7,871 nucleotides of DNA from Deltaproteobacteria bacterium (lineage in GTDB: Bacteria > Myxococcota_A > UBA796 > UBA2385). The notes under the pieces are model-generated. The model ran no database searches. It worked only from the letters and a program-made list of their open reading frames with translations, and had not been told where the DNA came from. The DNA lies in assembly GCA_003694325.1 (NCBI GenBank), contig RFKJ01000257.1, positions 1-7,871 of the forward strand, given 5' to 3'. The position numbers and the translations under genes were made by a program. Below are positions 1-6,062 of the stretch, piece after piece. Position 1 is the stretch's first letter. Each line of letters starts with the position of its first letter.

Positions 1-18
1 ACCGGGGCCCGGGCCCGA

Positions 19-46
19 AAAAGGGTAATGGGTCATACCTGACACC
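19..46. repeat. REP-like repeat, copy 1 (28 bases)
   Basis: This 28-base unit (beginning AAAAGGGTAATGGG and ending ACCTGACACC) is identical to 6035-6062. Read on the minus strand it follows the lipoprotein TAG (47-49) with no gap, contains a short GTCA/TGAC stem, and ends in CCCTTTT, so it could also help end transcription. No inverted partner is visible in bases 1-18, which instead hold the palindrome GGGCCCGGGCCC (5-16). Confidence 0.8.
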
Positions 47-532
47 CTAGGGGTCGCAGCGGGCGTCCTCGTCGAGGTCCTCGCAGCCCCGTCCCGAGAG
101 CTCCAGGTCCAGGGACCGCTCGTCGTGGTCGTTGACGCCGACGACGACGAACCGGCCGAAGTACTCGCCGACGGCGTAGGGGGCGAAGGACAGCTTGACG
201 ATGGCGTCGTCGCCGGGTTGGAGGACCAGCGGCAGGCGGATGTCGCTGACGATCTCGAAGGCCAGGCTCGTGGAATCGTCGAGGTACAGGTCGGCCAGCT
301 CGACGGGCTCGTCCCCCTCGGCGTAGACCCGGACCTCTCCCATCGCCGCGTCGCCGAAGGGGCTGAGACGGCCGAAGTTGTAGAGGCCGGACGGATCCAG
401 GTGCAGCGAGCCGGGCTCCGGGTCGTAGTAGCTGGGGTCGGCGGTGGTGGTCAGCCCCGGTGTTCCACAGCCGGCGACGCACACCACCGCCACCGCCATC
501 GGAACGTGGGAACGGGTGAGGCGACGCATCAT
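47..532 (-). CDS. Small choice-of-anchor-D-like lipoprotein
   Basis: The 161-residue product starts with basic residues (MMRRLTRSH), a hydrophobic stretch and a lipobox V19-A20-G21-C22, so it should be exported and lipidated at C22. The rest is one beta-rich domain of about 110 residues. Its pattern (Y51-N-F-G near the start, then a Leu/Pro-Gly segment, S115-F-A-P, G122-x-Y-x-G-x-F and the ending L-x-L-S-G-R-G near 143-149) resembles choice-of-anchor D / ASPM-SPD-2-Hydin immunoglobulin-like domains, which are common in myxobacterial surface lipoproteins. The tail C150-EDLDEDARCDP is acidic, with two Cys. The start is set by the lipobox and an AGAGGAG ribosome site 9 bases upstream; the open frame continues to 655 but that extension would bury the signal peptide. 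The partner or ligand is unknown. The stop codon abuts a repeat shared with the regulator gene on the right. Confidence 0.75.
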   Translation of the reverse strand: MMRRLTRSHVPMAVAVVCVAGCGTPGLTTTADPSYYDPEPGSLHLDPSGLYNFGRLSPFGDAAMGEVRVYAEGDEPVELADLYLDDSTSLAFEIVSDIRLPLVLQPGDDAIVKLSFAPYAVGEYFGRFVVVGVNDHDERSLDLELSGRGCEDLDEDARCDP

Positions 533-541
533 CGTCCGTTG

Positions 542-548
542 CTCCTCT
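542..548 (-). promoter_or_regulatory. Ribosome binding site of the lipoprotein gene
   Basis: The minus strand reads AGAGGAG, 9 bases before the ATG at 532. This selects the start that opens the signal peptide, and not the longer open frame. Confidence 0.6.
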
Positions 549-697
549 GCGCCGGCGAGCGGCGCGCACACGCGCGAGGCGCAGCAAGCAGCGTGCCATC
601 GACAAGGGCCGAAGGCAACAGCGTCGTCGCCGCAGGTGGGGCACCAGGTCCCCACCCCGGCGGGAGCTCGTGCCCCATCCCCGGGGGGGCGCGGCGC

Positions 698-703
698 TAT
701 GCT
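698..703 (+). promoter_or_regulatory. Candidate -10 element (TATGCT) for the lipid genes
   Basis: TATGCT is one of the few AT-containing hexamers in this GC-rich gap and differs from TATAAT at two positions. The same hexamer, also after a GCGGC context, lies before the alpha-oxoamine synthase at 3319-3324. No clear -35 lies 16-18 bases upstream, so this is only a candidate. Confidence 0.25.
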
Positions 704-745
704 GCCCGAGCCTTCTGAACGGCGGCCGCCCCGCCGCTCCCCTCC

Positions 746-751
746 AGGAGG
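746..751 (+). promoter_or_regulatory. Ribosome binding site that decides a GTG start
   Basis: A perfect AGGAGG lies 5 bases before GTG 757. It fixes the acyltransferase start there and not at the in-frame ATG at 670, which would add 29 residues of Pro/Gly/Cys-rich, non-domain sequence. Confidence 0.75.
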
Positions 752-756
752 ATCCG

Positions 757-2367
757 GTGTCCGGCATCTTCGATCACCCCCCGGCTGCGGTCATCAGCGA
801 GGCGCTGCAGGCACGGATGCGCAAGCGACTGGCGAAGATGTCCGACACCGAGGTGCAGGCCTACCTCGCCGACGCCATCTACCTGGAGCGCCGGCGCTTC
901 CACGAGCAGCGCAAGACCGACCCCCCCGATCCGGCCGAGGTCGCGCCGATCCAGCACGCGGCCCGGGCGATCCGCGGCGACCGCCGCGACCAGGAACTGG
1001 CCATCCTCCACCTCGTGGACACCTATGCCCACGAGATCCACAACGAGTTCAACCGACGCACCTACCAGGTCGCCACCAAGGTCCTGCCGGGAGCACTGGG
1101 ACGCCTGCTGACCGCCACCCGACCCGGCGAGCTGCTCCACGGGCACTTCAACCCCGAAGAACGACTGGTCATCGAGACCGCCCACGACGACGGCGGCGCC
1201 TGGCTGCGCCGCATCGCGCAGACCCACACGCTCATCTACGCACCGACCCACGTCAGCAACCTCGACAGCCCGCTCATCGGCTTCGCCCTGCACAGCCTGG
1301 GCCTGCCGCCGGCGATCTACGGCGCCGGCCTCAACCTGTTCAGCAGCCCGGTGATGGCCTACTTCATGAGCCGGCTGGGCGCCTACACGGTCGATCGCCG
1401 CAAGAAGCACGCGCTCTACAAGGACGTGCTCAAGGACTACTCCGTCGACAGCCTGGGACGCCGCTGCCACAGCCTGTTCTTCCCCGGCGGGACCCGCTCC
1501 CGTTCCGGCCGCGTCGAGACGTCGGTGAAGAAGGGCCTGCTGGGGACCGGGATCATCGCCTGGCAGGAGGGGCTCGAGAAGCGCCGGCCGAACCCCGAGG
1601 TGCTGGTGATCCCCGTCACCCTGTCGTTCTCGCTGGTGCTCGAAGCCGAGACGCTGATCGAAGACTGCCTGCAGGAGGAGGGCAAGCGGCGGTACATCAT
1701 CGCCGACGACGAGTTCAGCCAGCCGCGCACCGTGGCCCACTTCGCCCGCCAGATCCTCAACCTCGACGACGCCATCGTCATCCGCTTCGGACGCCCGCTC
1801 GACCTGCTCGGCCACCCGGTCGACGACGAGGGACGCACCATCGGCCCCGGTGGAAGCCCCCTCGACCGGCGCCTCTACGTGACCGACCGGGACGGGACGG
1901 TGGACTGGGACGAGCAGCGCGACCGGGTCTACACCCGGGTGCTGTCCGAGAGCCTGGTCCGGGCGTGGCACCGGGACAACACCGTCCTGGCCACCCACGC
2001 CGCCTGCTACGCCGCCGGCCAGCTCCTCCGGCGCAGCTACCTGCACCTGCCCACCGCCGAGCTGGTCCTGGTCGACGACGAGGACCGGTCCCTGCCGCGG
2101 GCCCGGCTGCTGGAGGCCCTGGCCCAGCTCATCGAGACCCTCGAACAGATGGCCGCCGAAGGCCGGCTGCGGCTGCGCCTGCCGGGTCCGGCCGGAGATC
2201 CGCACGGGCGGGCCACCGCCGTGCTGGCGGAGGCCCTGCAGCGCTTCCGGGGCTTCCACAGCCGCCGGGCCCTGGCCGACGAGGGAACGAAGATCACCAT
2301 GGACACCCGACTCTGCCTGTACTACGGCCACCGCCTCTCGGGGTATGGCCTGCCCGACCCGATGTAG
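757..2367 (+). CDS. PlsB/GPAT-like glycerolipid acyltransferase
   Basis: This 536-residue protein belongs to the PlsB/PlsC/LPLAT superfamily, which transfers acyl groups from acyl-CoA or acyl-ACP to glycerol-3-phosphate or lysophospholipids at the membrane. The four superfamily blocks can be read: the catalytic HX4D box in T164-HVSNLD170; block II L-G-A-Y-T-V-D-R-R around 207-215; block III F-F-P-G-G-T-R-S-R-S-G around 241-251; and block IV V-I-P-V with following S-F-S around 284-292. The length and the 160-residue N- and 200-residue C-terminal extensions fit the large PlsB/GNPAT group better than small PlsC enzymes (about 240 residues). No clear transmembrane helix is seen, so membrane association is probably peripheral. 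Block III has Gly244 where most relatives have Glu (FPEGT); this may be a subfamily feature. It is the first gene of a three-gene plus-strand lipid cluster, with GpsA-like 24 bases downstream. The acyl acceptor is not determinable from sequence. Confidence 0.8.
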   Translation: MSGIFDHPPAAVISEALQARMRKRLAKMSDTEVQAYLADAIYLERRRFHEQRKTDPPDPAEVAPIQHAARAIRGDRRDQELAILHLVDTYAHEIHNEFNRRTYQVATKVLPGALGRLLTATRPGELLHGHFNPEERLVIETAHDDGGAWLRRIAQTHTLIYAPTHVSNLDSPLIGFALHSLGLPPAIYGAGLNLFSSPVMAYFMSRLGAYTVDRRKKHALYKDVLKDYSVDSLGRRCHSLFFPGGTRSRSGRVETSVKKGLLGTGIIAWQEGLEKRRPNPEVLVIPVTLSFSLVLEAETLIEDCLQEEGKRRYIIADDEFSQPRTVAHFARQILNLDDAIVIRFGRPLDLLGHPVDDEGRTIGPGGSPLDRRLYVTDRDGTVDWDEQRDRVYTRVLSESLVRAWHRDNTVLATHAACYAAGQLLRRSYLHLPTAELVLVDDEDRSLPRARLLEALAQLIETLEQMAAEGRLRLRLPGPAGDPHGRATAVLAEALQRFRGFHSRRALADEGTKITMDTRLCLYYGHRLSGYGLPDPM

Positions 2368-2391
2368 ACCCCCTCGACCCGAGCAACGAAC

Positions 2392-3288
2392 GTGAACGTC
2401 GCCATCCTCGGCAGCGGCAACTGGGGCCGCGCTCTCGCCACCCTCGCCGCCGAAGCCGGCCACCGGGCCCGCCTCGGCCACCGCGGCCGACCCCCGGGAG
2501 GTTTCCCCGGCAGCCCCAACTTCCACGCCCTGACCGCCGAGAGCGACCTGACGCTGGTGGCCGTGCCGCCCTCCGCCGTGCGCGAGGTGATCCGCCTCGC
2601 CCGTCCCGGCCCCGCCGCCCGGGTGGTCATCGCCTGCCGGGGCCTCGAGCCCGAGACCGGGGGCTGGCTGTCGGAGGTCGTGACCGCCGAGAGCGCCTGC
2701 CTGCGGGTCGGCGCCATCACCGGGCCGACCATCGCCGCCGAGGTGATGGCCCGACGCCCGTCGGCGATGGTGGTGGCCAGTGAATTCGACGAGGTGGCCG
2801 ACCGCACCCAGCGGGCGCTGCACTCGGCCATCTGCCGGGTCTACACCAGCAGCGACCTGCGAGGCGTCGAGCTGTCAGGGGCGGCGGTCACCGTGCTGTC
2901 CGTCGCCGTCGGGGTGGCCGACGGGCTCAAGCTCGGCGTCGGCGTGCGGGCGATCATCGTGAGCCGCGGCATCGCCGAGACCGTGCGCCTGGGGCGGAAG
3001 CTCGGCGCCAACCCCGACACCTTCCGCGGGCTGGCGGGGGTGGGTGACCTCATCGCCGCCGCCTCGCTGCACGACCACCCCGGCACCGCGGCCGGGCTGC
3101 GCATGGCCCAGGGGGGCACCGCCGACGCCGACACCCGCAAGCGGGCCGAGGCGATGGTCGCCCTGGCCCGCCGGCACGACGTGGAGCTGCCGCTGGCCGA
3201 GGCGGTCGCCGCCATCGCCGCCGGCAGGCTCAAGCCCCGCCTGGCCATCGACATGCTCATGCGGCGGGAGGCCACGACAGAGAGCTGA
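2392..3288 (+). CDS. gpsA: GpsA-family dehydrogenase homologue with altered active site
   Basis: The family enzyme reduces dihydroxyacetone phosphate to glycerol-3-phosphate with NAD(P)H in the cytoplasm, supplying the backbone for phospholipids. This 298-residue protein (usual length about 330) has the Rossmann motif G7-S-G-N-W-G12, the A-C-R-G-L-E segment near 81-86, G111-P-T-I-A-A-E-V, the helical core G-x-A-D-G-L near 174-179, S191-R-G-I-A-E and G213-L-A-G-V-G-D-L220. The fold is therefore clear. Against E. coli GpsA, however, the G-A-L-K-N-V motif with the catalytic Lys reads G-A-A-V-T-V (163-168), and the substrate-binding T-C-x4-S-R-N region reads A-A-x4-H-P-G (223-231); only D219 is kept. 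The second half of the Rossmann domain is about 30 residues short. Start is GTG 2392, with no good ribosome site, 24 bases after the acyltransferase stop, suggesting co-transcription. It may be a diverged reductase for another substrate or a non-catalytic NAD-binding protein. Family certain, activity doubtful. Confidence 0.85.
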   Translation: MNVAILGSGNWGRALATLAAEAGHRARLGHRGRPPGGFPGSPNFHALTAESDLTLVAVPPSAVREVIRLARPGPAARVVIACRGLEPETGGWLSEVVTAESACLRVGAITGPTIAAEVMARRPSAMVVASEFDEVADRTQRALHSAICRVYTSSDLRGVELSGAAVTVLSVAVGVADGLKLGVGVRAIIVSRGIAETVRLGRKLGANPDTFRGLAGVGDLIAAASLHDHPGTAAGLRMAQGGTADADTRKRAEAMVALARRHDVELPLAEAVAAIAAGRLKPRLAIDMLMRREATTES

Positions 3289-3350
3289 CCGCGGAGGTCA
3301 CCGCACGCCCCAGCGGCATATGCTCCCCCTCCCATCCCCGTGGAGGTCCC
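3289..3350 (+). promoter_or_regulatory. Gap before the oxoamine synthase: candidate -10 and RBS
   Basis: The gap holds TATGCT at 3319-3324, matching the hexamer upstream of the acyltransferase, and a GGAGG ribosome site at 3342-3346, 4 bases before the ATG. No strong -35 is visible. The oxoamine synthase may thus have its own promoter in addition to read-through from upstream genes. Confidence 0.3.
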
Positions 3351-4577
3351 ATGTCGCTGTCACTGCTCAACGCCGGTCTCGCCAAGGAACTCGCCGCCCT
3401 GGAGGCGGAAGGCCGGGCCAAGGCCCCCGAGCGGGTCATCGTCGACTACGTCCCGCCACAGGGCGACCGCGGCCCCCGGTACAAGCTGCGGGGCAGTGAC
3501 CAGCTCTACATCCGGATGAACAGCAACAGCTACCTGTCGCTGTCCCATCACCCCGACGTCCTCGCCGCCGCCGACGAAGCCTCGCACCGGTTCGGCGCCG
3601 GACCCGGCGCCGTGCGGTTCATTGACGGGACCTTCGCTCCCCACGTCGAGCTGGAGGAGCGGATCGCGGCCTTCTGCGGCCGACCGGCCGCGAAGATCTT
3701 CAACTCGGCGTACACCACCAACCTCGGGCTGGCCCTGGCCCTCCAGAATCGGCGGACCTTCTGGATCGGGGACGCGCTCAACCACAACTGCATCATCCGG
3801 GCGATGCGCATCGCCAACGTGCCCCGGGAACACAAGGCCATCTTCGCCCACAACGACATGGAGGGGTTGCGGGCGGCCATCGAGTCGGTGGATCCCGCCG
3901 AGATCGACCGGGTCATCGTCATCTTCGACGGGGTCTTCTCCATGCGGGGGGACCACGCCCCCATCGCCGAGATCAACGAGGTCCTGGCCCCCCACCGCGA
4001 ACGCTTCGCCGAGGGCCTGGTCACCGTGGTCGACGACAGCCACGGCATCGGGGCCTACGGGCCGACCGGGCGCGGCACCGAGGAGGTCTGCGGAGCCGAG
4101 GTGGACATCGTCGTCGGCACCTTCGGCAAGGCCTTCGGCGTCAACGGCGGCTTCGTCGCCGCCAGCCCCGAGGTGGTGGAGGCCGTCCGCCAGAAGGCCG
4201 ACACCTACATCTACACCAACCCGCTGTCGGTGGCCGATTGTGCCGCCGCCAAGGTCGCCATCGACATCGCCGACAGCGACGAGGGACGGCGCCGCCTCGC
4301 CCACATCCAGGCCCGGATCGCCCAGTTCCGGGCCGGCATCGCCCGGCTGGGACTGGAGACCATCGACGGCAACCACCCGGTCGTGCCCCTGATGGTGCGC
4401 GACACGGACCGGACCCGTCGCATGGTCCGGGATTTCTTCGACAATGGCGTGCTGGTGGTCGGTCTGAACTACCCCGTCGTTCCCGAAGGTGACCAGACGA
4501 TCCGCTTCCAGATCAACGCCGCACACACCGAATCGGACATCGACGAGGTCCTGTCGGTCCTCGAGCGGATCCGCTGA
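3351..4577 (+). CDS. PLP-dependent alpha-oxoamine synthase (KBL/SPT/BioF family)
   Basis: This 408-residue fold-type I PLP enzyme matches the family that condenses an amino acid with an acyl-CoA or acyl-ACP, with decarboxylation in most members: glycine C-acetyltransferase/KBL, serine palmitoyltransferase, BioF and aminolevulinate synthase. Visible signatures are N57-S-N-S-Y-L-S-L near the N-terminus, V88-R-F-I-D-G-T with H98, the PLP-stacking region D141-A-L-N-H145, D193-G-V-F-S-M-R-G, V227-D-D-S-H231 binding cofactor, and the Schiff-base lysine in G256-T-F-G-K260-A-F-G. The C-terminal Y374-P-V-V-P with I-R-F-Q-I-N-A-A-H-T is closest in wording to KBL and some SPT-like proteins. Length is normal and all core residues are present, so it should be active and soluble. 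Lying downstream of acyltransferase and GpsA-like genes, and not among biotin or threonine genes, it may use a long-chain acyl donor; the substrate is inference. It ends 33 bases from the convergent sulfatase-like gene. Confidence 0.88.
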   Translation: MSLSLLNAGLAKELAALEAEGRAKAPERVIVDYVPPQGDRGPRYKLRGSDQLYIRMNSNSYLSLSHHPDVLAAADEASHRFGAGPGAVRFIDGTFAPHVELEERIAAFCGRPAAKIFNSAYTTNLGLALALQNRRTFWIGDALNHNCIIRAMRIANVPREHKAIFAHNDMEGLRAAIESVDPAEIDRVIVIFDGVFSMRGDHAPIAEINEVLAPHRERFAEGLVTVVDDSHGIGAYGPTGRGTEEVCGAEVDIVVGTFGKAFGVNGGFVAASPEVVEAVRQKADTYIYTNPLSVADCAAAKVAIDIADSDEGRRRLAHIQARIAQFRAGIARLGLETIDGNHPVVPLMVRDTDRTRRMVRDFFDNGVLVVGLNYPVVPEGDQTIRFQINAAHTESDIDEVLSVLERIR

Positions 4578-4610
4578 CGCCCACCCCGCCCCGGCGTGAC
4601 CCGCGGGGGG

Positions 4611-5996
4611 CTACTCGATGTAGCCCATGGCCCGCAGCCGCTCCTCCTCGTCCCGGGTGAGCATCGGCTCGGCGCCGTCCTCGCCCCCGTTGGCCGCAAT
4701 CCTGCGGCGCGCCTGCTCCATCTCTCCCAACCAGTGCAGGCGTTCCTCGCCGAGAGCCTCGACCACGTCGGGATGTTCCCGGGCCACGTTGCGGGTCTCG
4801 CCGGGATCCTCCTGCAGATCGTAGAGGGTCGGGCGGGATGACGGAGCCTTGGGGTGGTGGACGAGCTTGTACCGTTCGTTCATGGTGACCTGGATGGCCG
4901 CCCAACGCCCGGTCTCGGCGTGGATGGTCCGCCGCCACTGTTCGGGGTGGTCGAGGTCCCAGGGCTGGCCGGCCAGTCCGAGGTCGGCGGGCAGGGACAG
5001 GCCGCTCCACTCGGCGATGCTCGGCATCAGGTCGATGAGGGACGCGAGCTGGGGGACCCGGGTGCCCGCCCGGGCCTTGCCCGGGAACCGGACGATCAGG
5101 GGCACGTGGAGCACCTCCTCGCTCACCACCTTGGTGTGCCCGATCCACCGGGTTCGGCGGTCCCCCAGCTCGTCGCCGTGGTCCCCCATGAGCACGACGA
5201 GCGTGTTGTCGGTGCCGCGGGCCTCGTCGATGGCGGCCAGCAACCGGCCCAGGTGCTCATCGGTGTATCGCACCTCGGACCGGTACAGGTTGTGGACGTA
5301 GGCGACATCGTCTTCATCTCCCCCGCTGGCCCGGAGCTGGCGGCGCATCTCCCCCACCGGCATTCCGCTCTCGATGTCGCCTCCGTAGTCCGGCATGTCG
5401 TCGTACAGCTCGGGGTGGAGGAGGTAGTTGTAGTGCACGTCGAAGTAGTGCACCAGCATGAACAGTGGCTTGCGACGGGACTGGTTCTTCAGCCAGGAGA
5501 TCGCCGCGGCGGTCGTCTGGGGCGAGGTCGCGCGCAGGTCGTTCTTCTCCACCGCCTCGTCCCACAGGTAGTTCAACCCCTGCATCAGGCCGAACTTCCG
5601 GCGCAGGTAGATGTGGGACACGATGCCGCCGGTGATGTAGCCGCGGTCCCGGTACAGCTCGCCGAGGGTGGTGACCCGCCCGTCGACCGAGGCGGCCTTT
5701 TCGCGGATGCCCACGACGTAGGGATGTTGGCCGGTCATCACCGTCGCGACGGTGGGCAGGGTCCAGGGGGCGGTGGTGTGGGCCTGCTCGAAGACCACCG
5801 AGTCGCGGGCGAAGGCGTCGATGTGCGGCGACGTGGGGTGGGGATTGCCGTAGGTGCCCAGCGCGTCCGCCCGCAGGGAGTCGACGATGATCACGATGAC
5901 GTCGGTCGGCCGGGGACCTGCGCCGCCACTGGCGCACCCCAGGGTCGTGGCGAGGGTGCCGAGAGCGAGGAGCAGGATTCCGAGGAGTGGGCGCAT
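4611..5996 (-). CDS. Sulfatase-fold (alkaline phosphatase superfamily) lipoprotein
   Basis: The 461-residue product begins with a signal peptide (MRPLLGILLLALGTLATTLG) followed by Cys21, a near-lipobox (TLGC; Thr at -3 is atypical), so it is probably a lipoprotein outside the cytoplasmic membrane. Superfamily metal-site motifs are present: D39-S-L-R-A-D, H183-Y-F-D-V-H188, G271-D-H-G-D-E-L-G and G286-H-T-K289 followed by V-P-L-I-V-R-F-P-G. The C-terminus contains L391-Y-D-L-Q-E-D-P-G-E-T-R-N-V and ends L-R-A-M-G-Y-I-E, typical of sulfatases. At the nucleophile the C/S-x-P-x-R formylglycine signature is replaced by T79-L-P-T-V within A-P-W-T-L-P-T, so formylglycine cannot form; a Thr nucleophile, as in phosphatase or phosphotransferase branches, is likely. 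It may hydrolyse or transfer phospho- rather than sulfo-groups. The start chosen is that of the signal peptide (CAT at 5994-5996); no good ribosome site precedes it, and a REP-like hairpin ends 10 bases upstream. Confidence 0.85.
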   Translation of the reverse strand: MRPLLGILLLALGTLATTLGCASGGAGPRPTDVIVIIVDSLRADALGTYGNPHPTSPHIDAFARDSVVFEQAHTTAPWTLPTVATVMTGQHPYVVGIREKAASVDGRVTTLGELYRDRGYITGGIVSHIYLRRKFGLMQGLNYLWDEAVEKNDLRATSPQTTAAAISWLKNQSRRKPLFMLVHYFDVHYNYLLHPELYDDMPDYGGDIESGMPVGEMRRQLRASGGDEDDVAYVHNLYRSEVRYTDEHLGRLLAAIDEARGTDNTLVVLMGDHGDELGDRRTRWIGHTKVVSEEVLHVPLIVRFPGKARAGTRVPQLASLIDLMPSIAEWSGLSLPADLGLAGQPWDLDHPEQWRRTIHAETGRWAAIQVTMNERYKLVHHPKAPSSRPTLYDLQEDPGETRNVAREHPDVVEALGEERLHWLGEMEQARRRIAANGGEDGAEPMLTRDEEERLRAMGYIE

Positions 5997-6006
5997 GGCG
6001 GCTCGG

Positions 6007-6062
6007 GGTGTCAGGCCTGACCCGTTCCCCTCGTAAAAGGGTAATGGGTCATACCTGACACC
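6007..6062. repeat. REP-like inverted repeat pair, including copy 2
   Basis: The right arm (6043-6062) belongs to the 28-base unit 6035-6062, identical to 19-46. The left arm (6007-6026) is its diverged inverse, matching at 17 of 20 positions and itself containing a perfect 12-base palindrome GTCAGGCCTGAC (6010-6021). The 16-base loop includes AAAA. The pair fills nearly the whole gap between the response regulator stop and the sulfatase-like start. The layout resembles REP/BIME elements mobilised by RAYT transposases, but no such gene is in the window. Confidence 0.75.

Larger units (their letters stand above)
533..756. promoter_or_regulatory. Divergent intergenic region with candidate promoter
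   Basis: These 224 bases separate the minus-strand lipoprotein from the plus-strand acyltransferase and must hold both promoters unless one is remote. They contain a perfect 7-base inverted repeat (GGTGGGG 635-641, CCCCACC 650-656, 8-base loop) and a possible -10 hexamer TATGCT at 698-703 on the plus strand, about 53 bases before the GTG start. No convincing -35 box accompanies it. I see no small gene here: the open frames are Cys/Arg/Pro-rich and lack usable starts. Confidence 0.35.

Noticed and set aside
1..18. Palindrome GGGCCCGGGCCC as an operator or the missing partner of repeat copy 1
   Set aside because: It does not match the repeat arm, and simple G/C palindromes are expected here; the sequence before base 1 is not available.
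533..655. N-terminal extension of the lipoprotein with a zinc-ribbon-like W-C-P-T-C-G
   Set aside because: It would place the signal peptide internally, there is no ribosome site for it, and the Cys spacing does not complete a metal site.
444..2783. 779-residue plus-strand open frame over the acyltransferase and GpsA-like genes
   Set aside because: Arg/Pro-rich shadow frame with no recognisable domain; the other frame encodes clear motif-bearing proteins with a perfect ribosome site.
697..2823. 708-residue minus-strand open frame antisense to the lipid genes
   Set aside because: Composition is Gly/Val/Gln/Asp-rich, typical of the antisense of GC-rich coding DNA, and no motif is seen.
3360..4526. 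388-residue minus-strand open frame opposite the oxoamine synthase
   Set aside because: Mirror of a certain gene with all catalytic motifs on the plus strand.
4578..4610. GC-rich stem (CCCCGC 4584-4589 with GCGGGG 4603-4608) between convergent genes as a bidirectional terminator
   Set aside because: Only 6 pairs with a 13-base loop and no T tract on either strand; such stems are common by chance at this GC content.
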